Source: Actinomycetota bacterium (GTDB lineage: Bacteria > Actinomycetota > Thermoleophilia > BMS3ABIN01). Taken from it: a DNA stretch of 64,000 nt. A program made the translations under genes and the position numbers. Where the stretch lies: positions 1 to 64,000 of the forward strand of contig JAMCPM010000015.1 in assembly GCA_023382335.1 (NCBI GenBank). The letters run 5' to 3'. Of the stretch, positions 6,642 through 14,699 are shown one piece after another (positions within the stretch are counted from its first letter, which is position 1; each line of letters opens with the position of its first letter). The notes beneath the pieces are model-generated. The model saw nothing but the letters and a program-made list of their open reading frames with translations, was not told the origin of the DNA and did not search any database.

Positions 6642-8195
6642 ATGAGCGAGAATAAAAGAACAAAAGATCCACCAGACCTGGCGGAGAAGCTGCGGCGTTC
6701 AGAAAAAGAAATCACTCTCAGGGATGAGAACGTAACCAGGGACCGTGAGGCGAAATTCCGTTCCATTTTTGAACAGGCCGCCATAGGCATCGCCCGCATG
6801 GGGATCGACGGCCGCTGGCTCGAGGTGAATCAAAGGTTTAGCGATATCGTCGGCTACACCCCTGAAGAGCTGATGGAGCTGACCTTCAAGGATATTACTC
6901 ATCCGGATGATCTCAAGAATGATCTGGAATATGTGCGCCGTCTGATTTCAGGAGAGATTGATAGCTATACGATGGAGAAACGCTATATCCGCAAAGACGG
7001 CTCTGAGATCTGGATAAATGTGACGGGTTCGGGCGTGCGCAAGCCATCCGGAGAACCGGAATATTTCATTACCACCGTTGAGGATATCAGCGAAAAGAAA
7101 CGCTCGCAGACAGAGCTGATACAGATGTCCAAGGTTTTCATGGACGGCAGGAACCCCATCATCATCGAGGACCTGAACGGCAATGTCCTGAGAATAAACA
7201 AGGAGGCAGAGCGTTTCTATGGCTGGAAAAGAAACGAGCTTGTCGGCCGGCCGATCACGACCATCGTTGCGCCTGAGCACCACGAGCAGAACAGGGAGTT
7301 GCGGGAGCGGTGCATCAGGGGCGGGGCGGTCCGTAACGTGGAGGGAATCAGGTGTGACAGATCCGGCAGGAAGATCCCCGTCTTCCAGACACTGTCCCTT
7401 TTAAAGGACGAAAAGGGAAACCCGGAAGCCGTCGCTTCCATGGATCAGGACATCACCGAGCTCAAACAGGCGGAGAAACAGAAGAGGCGTGTCGCCGAGG
7501 TCGAGTCCGCCAACAGGGAGCTGGAGGCTTTTTCGTACTCGGTCTCTCACGATCTGCGGGCGCCGCTACGGGCTATTGGCGGTTTCTCACAAATCATCGT
7601 TGAAGACTACCGTGACAGGCTCGACGATGAAGGCAAGCGGCTGCTCGATGTTGTCAGTGACAACGCGCGGAAGATGGGAGAGCTGATAAATGACATCCTC
7701 GAACTCTCCCGCCTGAGCCGCCAGCAGCTCATGCCGTCGGAGATCGACATGAAGAACCTGGCGCAGTCAACCTTCGAGGAACTCAGGGCAGCCGCTCCGG
7801 AACGGAAGATTGTTTTTAAAGTGGAAAATCCTCCTCCGGCTTGCAGTGACCGGGTGCTGATCCAGCAGGTGATGTCCAATCTGCTTGCCAATGCCATCAA
7901 GTTCACCGGGAATAAAGAAACCGCGTTCATAGAGGTTGGCGGCAACCGGGAAAAAAGCGAGTGTACCTACTACGTCCGGGATAACGGCGCCGGTTTTGAC
8001 ATGCAGTTTGCAGACAAGCTGTTCGGTATTTTTCAGCGCCTGCACAGTGAGGAGGAATTTAAAGGAACCGGCATAGGGCTATCTATCGTCCAGCGCATCG
8101 TTCACCGGCATGGCGGCCGGGTCTGGGCGAAAGGAAGGGTGGGCGAGGGCGCGACGTTCTATTTTTCACTGCCGCTTGAAAGGGGACAGAAATGA
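6642..8195 (+). CDS. Cytoplasmic PAS-PAS sensor histidine kinase
   Basis: A 517-residue kinase with no membrane segments. Two PAS domains (about residues 35-155 and 160-275, each ending in a PAC-type TVEDISEKK or [11 protein letters not shown] strand) precede the HisKA domain with phospho-acceptor His303 ([13 protein letters not shown]). The ATPase domain follows with N-box [12 protein letters not shown]1 DNGAGFD and G2 [12 protein letters not shown] sensors read ligands, redox state or light; the cue is unknown. The ATGA overlap with the next gene identifies its partner response regulator. No DNA-binding output is encoded here, so signalling probably proceeds by protein contact or through the HD-GYP protein downstream. 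Confidence 0.93.
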   Translation: MSENKRTKDPPDLAEKLRRSEKEITLRDENVTRDREAKFRSIFEQAAIGIARMGIDGRWLEVNQRFSDIVGYTPEELMELTFKDITHPDDLKNDLEYVRRLISGEIDSYTMEKRYIRKDGSEIWINVTGSGVRKPSGEPEYFITTVEDISEKKRSQTELIQMSKVFMDGRNPIIIEDLNGNVLRINKEAERFYGWKRNELVGRPITTIVAPEHHEQNRELRERCIRGGAVRNVEGIRCDRSGRKIPVFQTLSLLKDEKGNPEAVASMDQDITELKQAEKQKRRVAEVESANRELEAFSYSVSHDLRAPLRAIGGFSQIIVEDYRDRLDDEGKRLLDVVSDNARKMGELINDILELSRLSRQQLMPSEIDMKNLAQSTFEELRAAAPERKIVFKVENPPPACSDRVLIQQVMSNLLANAIKFTGNKETAFIEVGGNREKSECTYYVRDNGAGFDMQFADKLFGIFQRLHSEEEFKGTGIGLSIVQRIVHRHGGRVWAKGRVGEGATFYFSLPLERGQK

Positions 8196-8632
8196 TAGAG
8201 GTCAATGAAATTGATGTTTTGCTGGTCGAGGACAACCACAACGATGCCGAGCTCGCCCTCAGATCGCTGAAAAAACATAATCTTGCCAACAATGTGCTTT
8301 GGGTAAAAGACGGCGCCGAAGCTCTGGATTATGTCTTTGGCAATGGCTCAGATGCAGTGCCACACAAGAACGATAGCCCGAAACTCATTCTCCTGGACCT
8401 CAAGCTGCCCAAGGTGAATGGCAAGGAAGTGCTGCAGAAATTAAAGACCGACCAACAGGCAAGCTCGATACCGGTTGTGGTGATGACTTCGTCGAACGAT
8501 GACCGGGATATCGAGGAGTGTTACCGGCTGGGGGCCAATAGCTATGTCACCAAACCGGTGGAATTTGAAAAGTTCGCCAAGGTGGTCGCGGAACTGGGAT
8601 TTTACTGGCTGCTACTAAACGAAGTCTCTTAA
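8192..8632 (+). CDS. Single-domain response regulator (Rcp1-like)
   Basis: A 146-residue receiver domain only. It has the acidic pair E13 and D14 (LLVEDNHND), phospho-acceptor D69 (LILLDLKLP), the MTSS switch residue and K in VTKPVEF. The [11 protein letters not shown] insertion and overall length match the Rcp1 class that pairs with phytochrome-like and PAS kinases. Its start overlaps the kinase stop by four bases. Lacking an output domain, it probably relays phosphate or regulates a partner by binding. Confidence 0.92.
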   Translation: MIEVNEIDVLLVEDNHNDAELALRSLKKHNLANNVLWVKDGAEALDYVFGNGSDAVPHKNDSPKLILLDLKLPKVNGKEVLQKLKTDQQASSIPVVVMTSSNDDRDIEECYRLGANSYVTKPVEFEKFAKVVAELGFYWLLLNEVS

Positions 8633-8699
8633 GGATGAGGCTGGTGGAGTCTCCTCGTAATAAGGCAAGGGCGCCCGCGAAAACCCGGGATGAGTTAAA

Positions 8700-10295
8700 G
8701 TGAGTGGTTTAACCCGCATCCTGATACTCGAAGACGTTTCTGAGGACGCCGAACTTACGATGCGGGAGCTGCGCCAAACGGGAATGGAATTTGAGTCCGT
8801 TTGCGTTAGCGCGAGGGATACCTTCCTGAAAGAACTCGAGGAGTTTTCGCCCGACCTCATCCTCTCGGACTTTTCACTGCCATCATACGACGGCTTTTCG
8901 GCGCTGAAGGATCATCAGCGAGCCGGCAATGGGGCGCCATTCATTTTTGTCTCCGGCAAAATGGGCGAAGAAACCGCGATCGAGGCCATGAAAAAGGGAG
9001 CGACCGATTATGTTCTCAAGCGGCGGCTTGAGCGCCTGGGGTCAGCAGTTCAAAGGGCGCTCCACGAAGTCGATGATCACTCCGAGCGCCTGCGGGCGGA
9101 GGCCGAGAACGCTAGGCGCAACGCCGTTCTGAAGGGCGTGAACAAAATCTTGAAGGGGATTCTTATCTGTGAAAGCGTCGAGGAACTCGCCCGCCTGTGT
9201 TTAGCCGTGGTCGAAGACTCGACCCAGAGCAACTTCAGCTTTATCAGCGAGCCGGGCCGGCCGGACAGCATGAAGGTGATCGCCATGAGCGGCACGGGCC
9301 GTGATGCCAGTAGCCTGAAGGATAAGGCCGGCGCCGAGGCAGGGACGAAAGGGATGGATATCCAGGGAATATGGGCCGACTTCATCAGGGAAGACCGGTC
9401 CGTTATCAAAAACGATCTCGCTTCTCGCCCCGGCCGCCTCGGAACACCTGGGGGTTACCCGGCGCTGACTGCCTGCATGAGCGTTCCTCTCAAGAATAGT
9501 GATGAGTATTTTGGCTCGATCTGCTTGTGCAATAAACAATCGGGTTATGACCGCGAAGACCTGGAAGTTGTGTCGACCATTACTCCCGTAATTGTCGAAG
9601 CCCTGCTTCACAAGCGGGCCCAGCAAAGTGAGATACGGAAGACGCATCAACTGGCCCAGGCCGAAGAAAAACTCAAAAAAAACCTGGCGGACATACGGAA
9701 GGCAATGGGCGGCGTCATCCGGGCGTTTTCACTTACAGTTGAGTCGAGGGACCCTTATACGGCGGGTCATCAGCTGCGGGTGGCCGATCTGGCGCGTGCC
9801 ATCGCCATGGAGATGGGACTTGACCATAAGCGGATTGAAGCAATCCGTTTGGGTGGTTCAATCCATGATCTGGGCAAGATACAGGTGCCGGCCGAGATTC
9901 TCAGCAAGCCCGGCGTCTTGACCCCCCTGGAATTTGAGATGATCAAGCTTCATCCGGCGACTGGCTACGAGATCCTGAAAGATGTGGATTTTCCCTGGGA
10001 TATCGCCCGAATCGTGCTTCAACATCATGAGAGGCTGGATGGCTCCGGTTATCCAGCGGGTATTTCAGGGGAAGATATCGACGTGGAGTCGAGAGTCATG
10101 GCCGTGGCCGATGTGGTTGAGGCCATGAATTCTCACCGGCCTTACCGGCCTGCTTTGGGAATCGACGAAGCATTGGCTGAAATTGTCAGTAGAAAGGGTG
10201 TGGCCTATGATGCTGATGCAGTCGATGCCTGTCTAAGGATATTTGAAGGTGGATATCGCATTGACGCTGAGGCCGGAAAACAAAGACCAATTTAA
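8700..10295 (+). CDS. Response regulator with GAF and HD-GYP domains (RpfG-like)
   Basis: A 531-residue regulator starting at GTG 8700. Order: receiver domain with D57 (LILSDFSLP), a GAF-like region (about residues 145-305), a coiled-coil linker, then HD-GYP with H389-D390 (SIHDLGKIQVP) and HHERLDGSGYP (about 443-453). HD-GYP proteins hydrolyse cyclic di-GMP, and all the motif residues seen here suggest an active enzyme. It follows the kinase and single-domain regulator by about 68 bases and probably acts in the same pathway, controlling cyclic di-GMP in response to PAS input. Confidence 0.92.
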   Translation: MSGLTRILILEDVSEDAELTMRELRQTGMEFESVCVSARDTFLKELEEFSPDLILSDFSLPSYDGFSALKDHQRAGNGAPFIFVSGKMGEETAIEAMKKGATDYVLKRRLERLGSAVQRALHEVDDHSERLRAEAENARRNAVLKGVNKILKGILICESVEELARLCLAVVEDSTQSNFSFISEPGRPDSMKVIAMSGTGRDASSLKDKAGAEAGTKGMDIQGIWADFIREDRSVIKNDLASRPGRLGTPGGYPALTACMSVPLKNSDEYFGSICLCNKQSGYDREDLEVVSTITPVIVEALLHKRAQQSEIRKTHQLAQAEEKLKKNLADIRKAMGGVIRAFSLTVESRDPYTAGHQLRVADLARAIAMEMGLDHKRIEAIRLGGSIHDLGKIQVPAEILSKPGVLTPLEFEMIKLHPATGYEILKDVDFPWDIARIVLQHHERLDGSGYPAGISGEDIDVESRVMAVADVVEAMNSHRPYRPALGIDEALAEIVSRKGVAYDADAVDACLRIFEGGYRIDAEAGKQRPI

Positions 10296-10344
10296 CCGTA
10301 TTATTCAACCAGCGCGTTCACTTCTTCCCGGAAGGATTAAAGTA

Positions 10345-10587
10345 ATGCTGACGAAATATATTTACGAAGCCATGCGACGGGCGAAATATGAGATTTGGGC
10401 TGACGATGGCACATTCTATGGTGAGATCCCTGGTTTTGAGGGGGTTTACGCCAACGTATCCGCTCTTGAGGAATGCAAAGTGGAACTTGAAGAGGTCCTG
10501 AAGGAATGGATTTTATTCCGAGTCTCGAAAAATCTGCCGCTACCTACAGCGGGCGGCATTGAGCTCTCCATCAAAGATGTAGCTTAA
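10345..10587 (+). CDS. hicB: HicB-like antitoxin
   Basis: An 80-residue protein with the HicB partial RNase H-like fold: YEIWADDGTFYGEIPGFEGVYANVSALEECKVELEEVLKEWI is the usual DGTYYAEIPELPGVxA-type pattern. ATG 10345 begins the homology; longer in-frame versions have none. The C-terminus is short, without a clear DNA-binding domain. The toxin gene that should follow is destroyed (10587-10829), so this antitoxin is orphaned. Confidence 0.82.
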   Translation: MLTKYIYEAMRRAKYEIWADDGTFYGEIPGFEGVYANVSALEECKVELEEVLKEWILFRVSKNLPLPTAGGIELSIKDVA

Positions 10588-10829
10588 TACCGCAGTTCGG
10601 TGCGGTAAAACGCAAAGACCTAATTCGTTTTCTCAAGCAACTCGGTTTCGAAGGTCAGTTAAAGACGGAGCGGGTGTCCTGGAGAAGCTACCAGACCAGA
10701 GAGGAAGCCAAAAGAGACATCATTGATTATCTGGAGATGTTCTATAACTCAAAAAGGCTTCATTCCTATCTGGGGTATGTCAGCCCCAGACAGTTTGAGG
10801 AATTGTGGTATTTTGGGAAAGCAGCTTAG
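10587..10829 (+). pseudogene. HicA toxin start joined to IS3 transposase tail
   Basis: One frame reads IPQFGAVKRKDLIRFLKQLGF, the front of a HicA mRNA interferase, then changes without a frame break at about 10658 to LKTERVSWRSYQTREEAK and FYNSKRLHSYLGYVSPRQFE, the end of an IS3-family OrfB integrase, stopping at 10827-10829. The catalytic histidine and C-terminal half of HicA are missing, and no usual start codon is present. An IS3 insertion followed by deletion of most of the element explains the join. Neither half should be functional. Confidence 0.8.
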
Positions 10830-10955
10830 CTGAGTGACCATTTTTACCAGGCCATGTCAAGTGGACCTTACGGGATGATCACGCCGCCGTCAGCCCATTC
10901 AGCATTGATTCGTAATCTTGAAAAAAAAGTTACCGACAAGTACAATATAGTACAT

Positions 10956-10994
10956 AATAGCCAGAAGATATATTTTGGCTATTTTGGTTATAAT
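10956..10994 (+). promoter_or_regulatory. Promoter and operator of Phd/RelE-type module
   Basis: AATAGCCA (10956-10963) and TGGCTATT (10976-10983) form an inverted repeat, followed by a TATAAT -10 box at 10989-10994, 24 bases before the antitoxin ATG. The layout suits autorepression by the antitoxin. No clear -35 hexamer. Confidence 0.5.
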
Positions 10995-11017
10995 GACTAT
11001 AGTTGGAAGGATTGGAC

Positions 11018-11272
11018 ATGAACGTTATCTCAGCGACAGCTGCAAAAAAGGACATATCCGGCACATTGAGCCTGGCTGAGTACGGAAAGGAACGGGTAGT
11101 TATCACACGCCAGGGCAAAGAGGTAGCGGCAATCGTACCAATGGAAGATGTAAAGATTCTGGAAGAACTGGAGGATCGGCTAGACCTGATAGATGCACTG
11201 GAAGCCCTCAAAGAGGCAGACAAGAAGGGAACCAAGTCTTGGGTTGAGCTGAAGAAAGAGCTTGGCTTCTAG
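11018..11272 (+). CDS. Phd/YefM-type antitoxin
   Basis: An 84-residue protein. The N-terminus (MNVISATAAKKDISGTLSLAEYGKERVVITRQGKEVAAIVPMEDV) is the Phd/YefM DNA-binding fold, and the acidic C-terminal helices would wrap the toxin. ATG 11018 has GGAAGGA seven bases upstream. The toxin starts three bases after its stop. The inverted repeat at 10956-10983 is a likely self-regulation site. Confidence 0.87.
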   Translation: MNVISATAAKKDISGTLSLAEYGKERVVITRQGKEVAAIVPMEDVKILEELEDRLDLIDALEALKEADKKGTKSWVELKKELGF

Positions 11273-11275
11273 CCA

Positions 11276-11590
11276 TTGAAATACCGCGTCGAATTTTCCC
11301 CCGCAGCCGAACGTGAACTGAGAAAATTAAGCCAGAAGCTGGGCAAGCGTGACAAAAAACGGCTGGCTCAATGCATTGAGAGTTTGGCGGACGATCCATA
11401 TGCCGAAGGTTCCAAGAAACTTATTGGCGCCGATATTTATCGGATAAGAAGCGGCAATTATCGAATTGCCTATACTGTGAGAGCCCGGAAATTGCTTGTG
11501 TTGGTTTTGAAGGTGGGCAACAGAAAAGAATTTTACGACCGGATCAAGGATGTAGAAAAACGGGCCAAGGCTTTATTTGATGAAGACTAA
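11276..11590 (+). CDS. RelE/ParE-superfamily toxin
   Basis: A 104-residue protein of usual RelE size starting at TTG 11276, three bases after the antitoxin stop. It shows KYRVEFSPAAERELRKL at the N-terminus, DIYRIRSGNYRIAYTV in the central sheet and a VGNRKEFYDRI C-terminus, the pattern of RelE-type ribosome-dependent mRNA endonucleases with Arg and Tyr in the active site. It seems intact. ParE-like gyrase inhibition is the alternative, but the GNYRIAY and NRKEFY signature fits RelE better. Confidence 0.88.
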   Translation: MKYRVEFSPAAERELRKLSQKLGKRDKKRLAQCIESLADDPYAEGSKKLIGADIYRIRSGNYRIAYTVRARKLLVLVLKVGNRKEFYDRIKDVEKRAKALFDED

Positions 11591-11665
11591 AGTGCCGTTT
11601 CAGGTTCTCTCCAAGATGCGGCGTGACCGAAGACGACACCTAAACGACAGGGAGGTCCGGAGAAC

Positions 11666-12109
11666 ATGAGCGCCATCGACGAAATCAGGAAGATCGCGGA
11701 GGGCATGAGCGCAGAGTTCAAGGAGAAGAAAGGCGTCTGGACCATTAAGGCCGTCATCGCCGAGCGCAAGGCCTTCCTCTCGAAAAAGAAACTGGAGTAC
11801 ATCGCCAAGTTCCGCATCGACGACGCAACCAAAACCATCCGCTTCAGCGAGATGCTCAAGGAATCGGGCTCGGGGCTCTCCAGCAGCGGCGGCTTCGACA
11901 GCGGCATGTCGCCCGGCTTCGGCTTCAAGAAAGAAACCTACAGGACCGGAGCCGGCCCGCGCGAGGGCACGATCGAGGAGCAGTCGAGCCTCTTCGGCAA
12001 GGACTACGACTACAAATTTGACTTCAAGGAAATACGTGGCAGCATCGAAGCGGCCGCGGCCGCTGACGGCTACTCGTTCGACTACAAGATCACTCCCGCT
12101 GGGCTCTAG
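11666..12109 (+). CDS. Conserved-looking hypothetical protein
   Basis: A 147-residue soluble protein I do not recognise. GGGAGGTCC lies upstream of ATG 11666. It is rich in Lys, Phe and Tyr, with an N-terminal helix (IDEIRKIAEGMSAEFKEKKG), a region describing pairs of strands (LEYIAKFRIDDATKTIRFSEML), a Ser/Gly-rich linker (SGSGLSSSGGFDSGM) and an aromatic C-terminal part (KDYDYKFDFKEIR). No signal peptide, membrane segment or cysteine. It faces the ferritin-like gene convergently across a short GC-rich inverted repeat (12113-12144). Confidence 0.6.
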   Translation: MSAIDEIRKIAEGMSAEFKEKKGVWTIKAVIAERKAFLSKKKLEYIAKFRIDDATKTIRFSEMLKESGSGLSSSGGFDSGMSPGFGFKKETYRTGAGPREGTIEEQSSLFGKDYDYKFDFKEIRGSIEAAAAADGYSFDYKITPAGL

Positions 12110-12159
12110 TCACCGGCGCGGCATCGCGCATGCATTAGCGCCGGCACGTCCGCACTGCC

Positions 12160-12594
12160 CTACGCATACGGGTAAAGCTTCTTCTTGAAATCGTTCAGCT
12201 GCCGCAGCAGCAGGAAGTGCTTCTTCTCATCCTCGAGCAGATAAGAGACCAGATGGTCGACGACGAAATTGCGGCTGCGCTCGAGCTGCTCGGAAGCCAG
12301 CGTTACCGTGTTCATCTCCAGGTCGAGATGTTTTTCCAGCAGCTCTGACATCTCGCCGAGCTCCTCAGGCTGCAGCGAGATGGTGCCGGTGAGCGCCTGG
12401 GTGATGACGCCGAGCACTTCCTTGTGCTTCTGGGAATCAGCCTTGATGATGTCGGCGACCGTCCTCACCAGGACATTGCTGGTGGAGCCCAGGATCTTGT
12501 CGCAGGAAGCTATGGTCTCATCCTCGATCTCCTGCCAGTCCTTGATTCCCTGCTCGAAAGTCTCCTGTTGATCGACTATGTGCTCGGTTGCCAT
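12160..12594 (-). CDS. All-helical protein, ferritin-like superfamily candidate
   Basis: A 144-residue, wholly helical acidic protein preceded by AAAGGAGG. The repeated Glu/His pattern (SQKHKEVLGVITQAL, MSELLEKHLDLEMNTVTLA, LLEDEKKHFLLLRQLNDFKK) resembles the four-helix bundle of ferritin-like and rubrerythrin-related proteins, whose Glu and His residues bind a di-metal centre. The classic EXXH pairs are only partly present (EDEKKH, DSQKHKE), so metal binding is uncertain. No neighbour gives a clear functional clue. Confidence 0.55.
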   Translation of the reverse strand: MATEHIVDQQETFEQGIKDWQEIEDETIASCDKILGSTSNVLVRTVADIIKADSQKHKEVLGVITQALTGTISLQPEELGEMSELLEKHLDLEMNTVTLASEQLERSRNFVVDHLVSYLLEDEKKHFLLLRQLNDFKKKLYPYA

Positions 12595-12765
12595 CTCGTG
12601 TCCTCCTTTGTCGTGCCTTTGTATGTATTCATGTCTCTGATTTCGCGTTCTCGCGAGGAATCCCGCAAAGTTCTTATACCCGCCGCATGTTTATATACAC
12701 CTTGCATAATTAGTCTCTTTTTGGGGAAAATAAAGAACACCCATCCATGTCAGCCAGGACCTAAC

Positions 12766-13374
12766 ATGAGCAGGAAACGCGAAGATGCAAGTTGGGAAAG
12801 GCTCTACGAGGAACGGGACGTCGAGACGCTGCCCTGGTTCTATCCCGGGCTCGACCCCGATTTTGCCGCGGCGATCGAGCGCTACCACATTGCCTCCGGT
12901 GAGATGCTCGACCTGTGCACGGGGCCGGGCACACAGGCCATCGCCATGGCCGAGCGCGGCTTTAGGGTTACCGCCATGGACATCGCCGGCACCGCGGTCA
13001 AAAAAGCCTGCCTGCGGGCCAAAGACGAAGGCCTAGATATCGACTTCCATCAGGACAACATTCTCGAAAGCCGCCTGATGCGCGCCTTCGACGTCATCTT
13101 CGACCGCGGCTGTTTTCACGTTTTCCCACCGAAGCGCCGCCGCGAGTATATACCCGCCGTCAGCCGCCTGATCAAGCACGGCGGCTATCTCTTCCTCAAA
13201 TGCTTCAGCAATCTCGAGAAGATGAGGGAAGGTCCGTACCGCATCGCGCCCGATGAGATCAAGAGCCTGTTCGATCCCGCTTTTGAGATCCTCGCCATCG
13301 ACCACACCTATTTCAGGGGCAAGAATCTGGAGGAGTCGCCCAAGGCGCTCTTCTGCGTCATGCGCAAGCGCTGA
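12766..13374 (+). CDS. Class I SAM-dependent methyltransferase
   Basis: A 202-residue methyltransferase. Motif I is LDLCTGPGTQAIAMAERG, followed by the acidic strand end VTAMDIAGTAVKKA and a FDVIFDRGCFHVFPPKRRREYI segment typical of the TehB/thiopurine-methyltransferase-like group. ATG 12766 is chosen because homology starts there; the frame is open further upstream but runs into the promoter region of the divergent gene. The substrate is unknown. Another methyltransferase follows, but the two are only distantly alike. Confidence 0.85.
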   Translation: MSRKREDASWERLYEERDVETLPWFYPGLDPDFAAAIERYHIASGEMLDLCTGPGTQAIAMAERGFRVTAMDIAGTAVKKACLRAKDEGLDIDFHQDNILESRLMRAFDVIFDRGCFHVFPPKRRREYIPAVSRLIKHGGYLFLKCFSNLEKMREGPYRIAPDEIKSLFDPAFEILAIDHTYFRGKNLEESPKALFCVMRKR

Positions 13375-13433
13375 TACCGGCGTCACATTTTACGTCATGC
13401 GCCTGATCTGTGACGCGCCTGGCGATACAGGCT

Positions 13434-13439
13434 AAAATA
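13434..13439 (+). promoter_or_regulatory. -10 box of a second leaderless promoter
   Basis: TAAAAT ends six bases before the ATG at 13445, the same spacing as at 757-769. No ribosome site lies between. Confidence 0.4.
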
Positions 13440-13444
13440 AGCGC

Positions 13445-14125
13445 ATGAAGCGAATCCCCGAACCCGAGTTGATGGAAGAGGAAGCCCAGGCGCGCGCTTA
13501 CGCCGGCGCTGACTTCCGCCAGCCGCATAACCGTTTCATCGAACTTTTTAGCGAAGCGTTCTCTGACATCGCCGTCGAAGGCTACGTCCTCGACCTGGGT
13601 TGCGGTCCCGGTGACATCGCCATGCGCTTTGCCCGCTCGCACACGGCTTGCACGGTTCACGGCATCGACGGCTCGCAGGCGATGCTTGCCTGCGGGGAAG
13701 AACTCCTGGCGGCCGCCCCCGATCTCGTGGGGCGAGTCGAGCTCCACCGCGGGCTGCTTCCCGATTATTCCGCCATTCCCCGCGCCGGCTACGATGCCGT
13801 CATCAGCAACAGCCTCTTGCACCATCTTGCCGACGCCTCAATAATCTGGCAGGCGGCCAAGGATCTCTCCCTGCCGCCGGCGCCGGTGTTCATCATGGAC
13901 CTGATGAGGCCGCAGGACGGGACCGAGGCGCGCCGCCTCACAGAAGTTTATATGGCCGGCGAACCGGAGATATTGAAGCGCGACTTTTATAACTCGCTGC
14001 TTGCCGCGTACACTTTGGAAGAGGTCTGCGGGCAGCTGGAGTCGGCGGGGCTCGGCCATTTCCACCTCGAGCCGGTGAGCGACCGGCATCTGGCGGCGTG
14101 GGGCTCGGCGGCAGGCGCGCGCTGA
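13445..14125 (+). CDS. SAM-dependent methyltransferase
   Basis: A 226-residue class I methyltransferase with motif I VLDLGCGPGDIAMRFA, adenosine-binding GIDGSQAML, and motif IV region YDAVISNSLLHHLAD, resembling UbiE/COQ5-type or trans-aconitate-type enzymes. Length is normal. The transcript is probably leaderless (TAAAAT at 13434). The substrate cannot be deduced. The FKBP gene follows about 70 bases later. Confidence 0.87.
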   Translation: MKRIPEPELMEEEAQARAYAGADFRQPHNRFIELFSEAFSDIAVEGYVLDLGCGPGDIAMRFARSHTACTVHGIDGSQAMLACGEELLAAAPDLVGRVELHRGLLPDYSAIPRAGYDAVISNSLLHHLADASIIWQAAKDLSLPPAPVFIMDLMRPQDGTEARRLTEVYMAGEPEILKRDFYNSLLAAYTLEEVCGQLESAGLGHFHLEPVSDRHLAAWGSAAGAR

Positions 14126-14196
14126 ACCGGCAGGCCCGTCGACGTATTCGACAGGCCGCAGACAATTTTGGAAATCCACCTGGAAAGGGGAGCAAG

Positions 14197-14631
14197 ATGG
14201 CGCAGGCCAAAGCGGGCGATACAGTCAGGGTTCATTACACCGGCAGGCTGGATGACGGCACCGAGTTCGACAGCTCCCGCGAGAGCGGCGAGCCGTTACA
14301 GTTCAAGCTCGACGGCTGTTCGGTGATACCGGGCTTTGAGAAGGCGGTTCTGGGGATGAGCCCGGGCGAATCAGCCGTCGCCAGGATCCCCGCCGGTGAA
14401 GCCTACGGACATCGCAATGAGGACCTGGTCCTGACCGTGGACCGCGGGGAGATGCCGCCGCGCCTCGATCCGCAGGTGGGCCAGCGCCTTCATTCCCATC
14501 AGGAAGACGGCACACCGGTGTCGATGACGATAACCGAGGTCGACGACAAGTCGGTCACGCTCGACGCCAACCATCCGCTGGCCGGCAAGGACCTCACCTT
14601 CGACATCGAGCTCGTGGAGATCGTCGGGTAG
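14197..14631 (+). CDS. FKBP-type peptidyl-prolyl isomerase (SlyD-like)
   Basis: A 144-residue cytosolic protein. The isomerase domain starts with AKAGDTVRVHYTGRLDDGTEFDSS, and an IF (insert-in-flap) domain of about 60 residues interrupts it (GEAYGHRNEDLVLTV through MTITEVDD), which is the SlyD arrangement. The C-terminus NHPLAGKDLTFDIELVEI is the SlyD family ending. The His-rich metal-binding tail of E. coli SlyD is missing. It speeds proline isomerisation during folding and acts as a chaperone. ATG 14197 is preceded by AAGGGGAG. Confidence 0.93.
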   Translation: MAQAKAGDTVRVHYTGRLDDGTEFDSSRESGEPLQFKLDGCSVIPGFEKAVLGMSPGESAVARIPAGEAYGHRNEDLVLTVDRGEMPPRLDPQVGQRLHSHQEDGTPVSMTITEVDDKSVTLDANHPLAGKDLTFDIELVEIVG

Positions 14632-14699
14632 CGATTCCCCGGCAGGGACGCCACGGCCGAATCCGGCGCGCTGCTCAGTTAACGCTCACTTGCCGCCCG

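Noticed and set aside
12424-12765. Extended N-terminus of the first methyltransferase
   Set aside because: It would cross the divergent gene and the promoter region; homology begins at ATG 12766.
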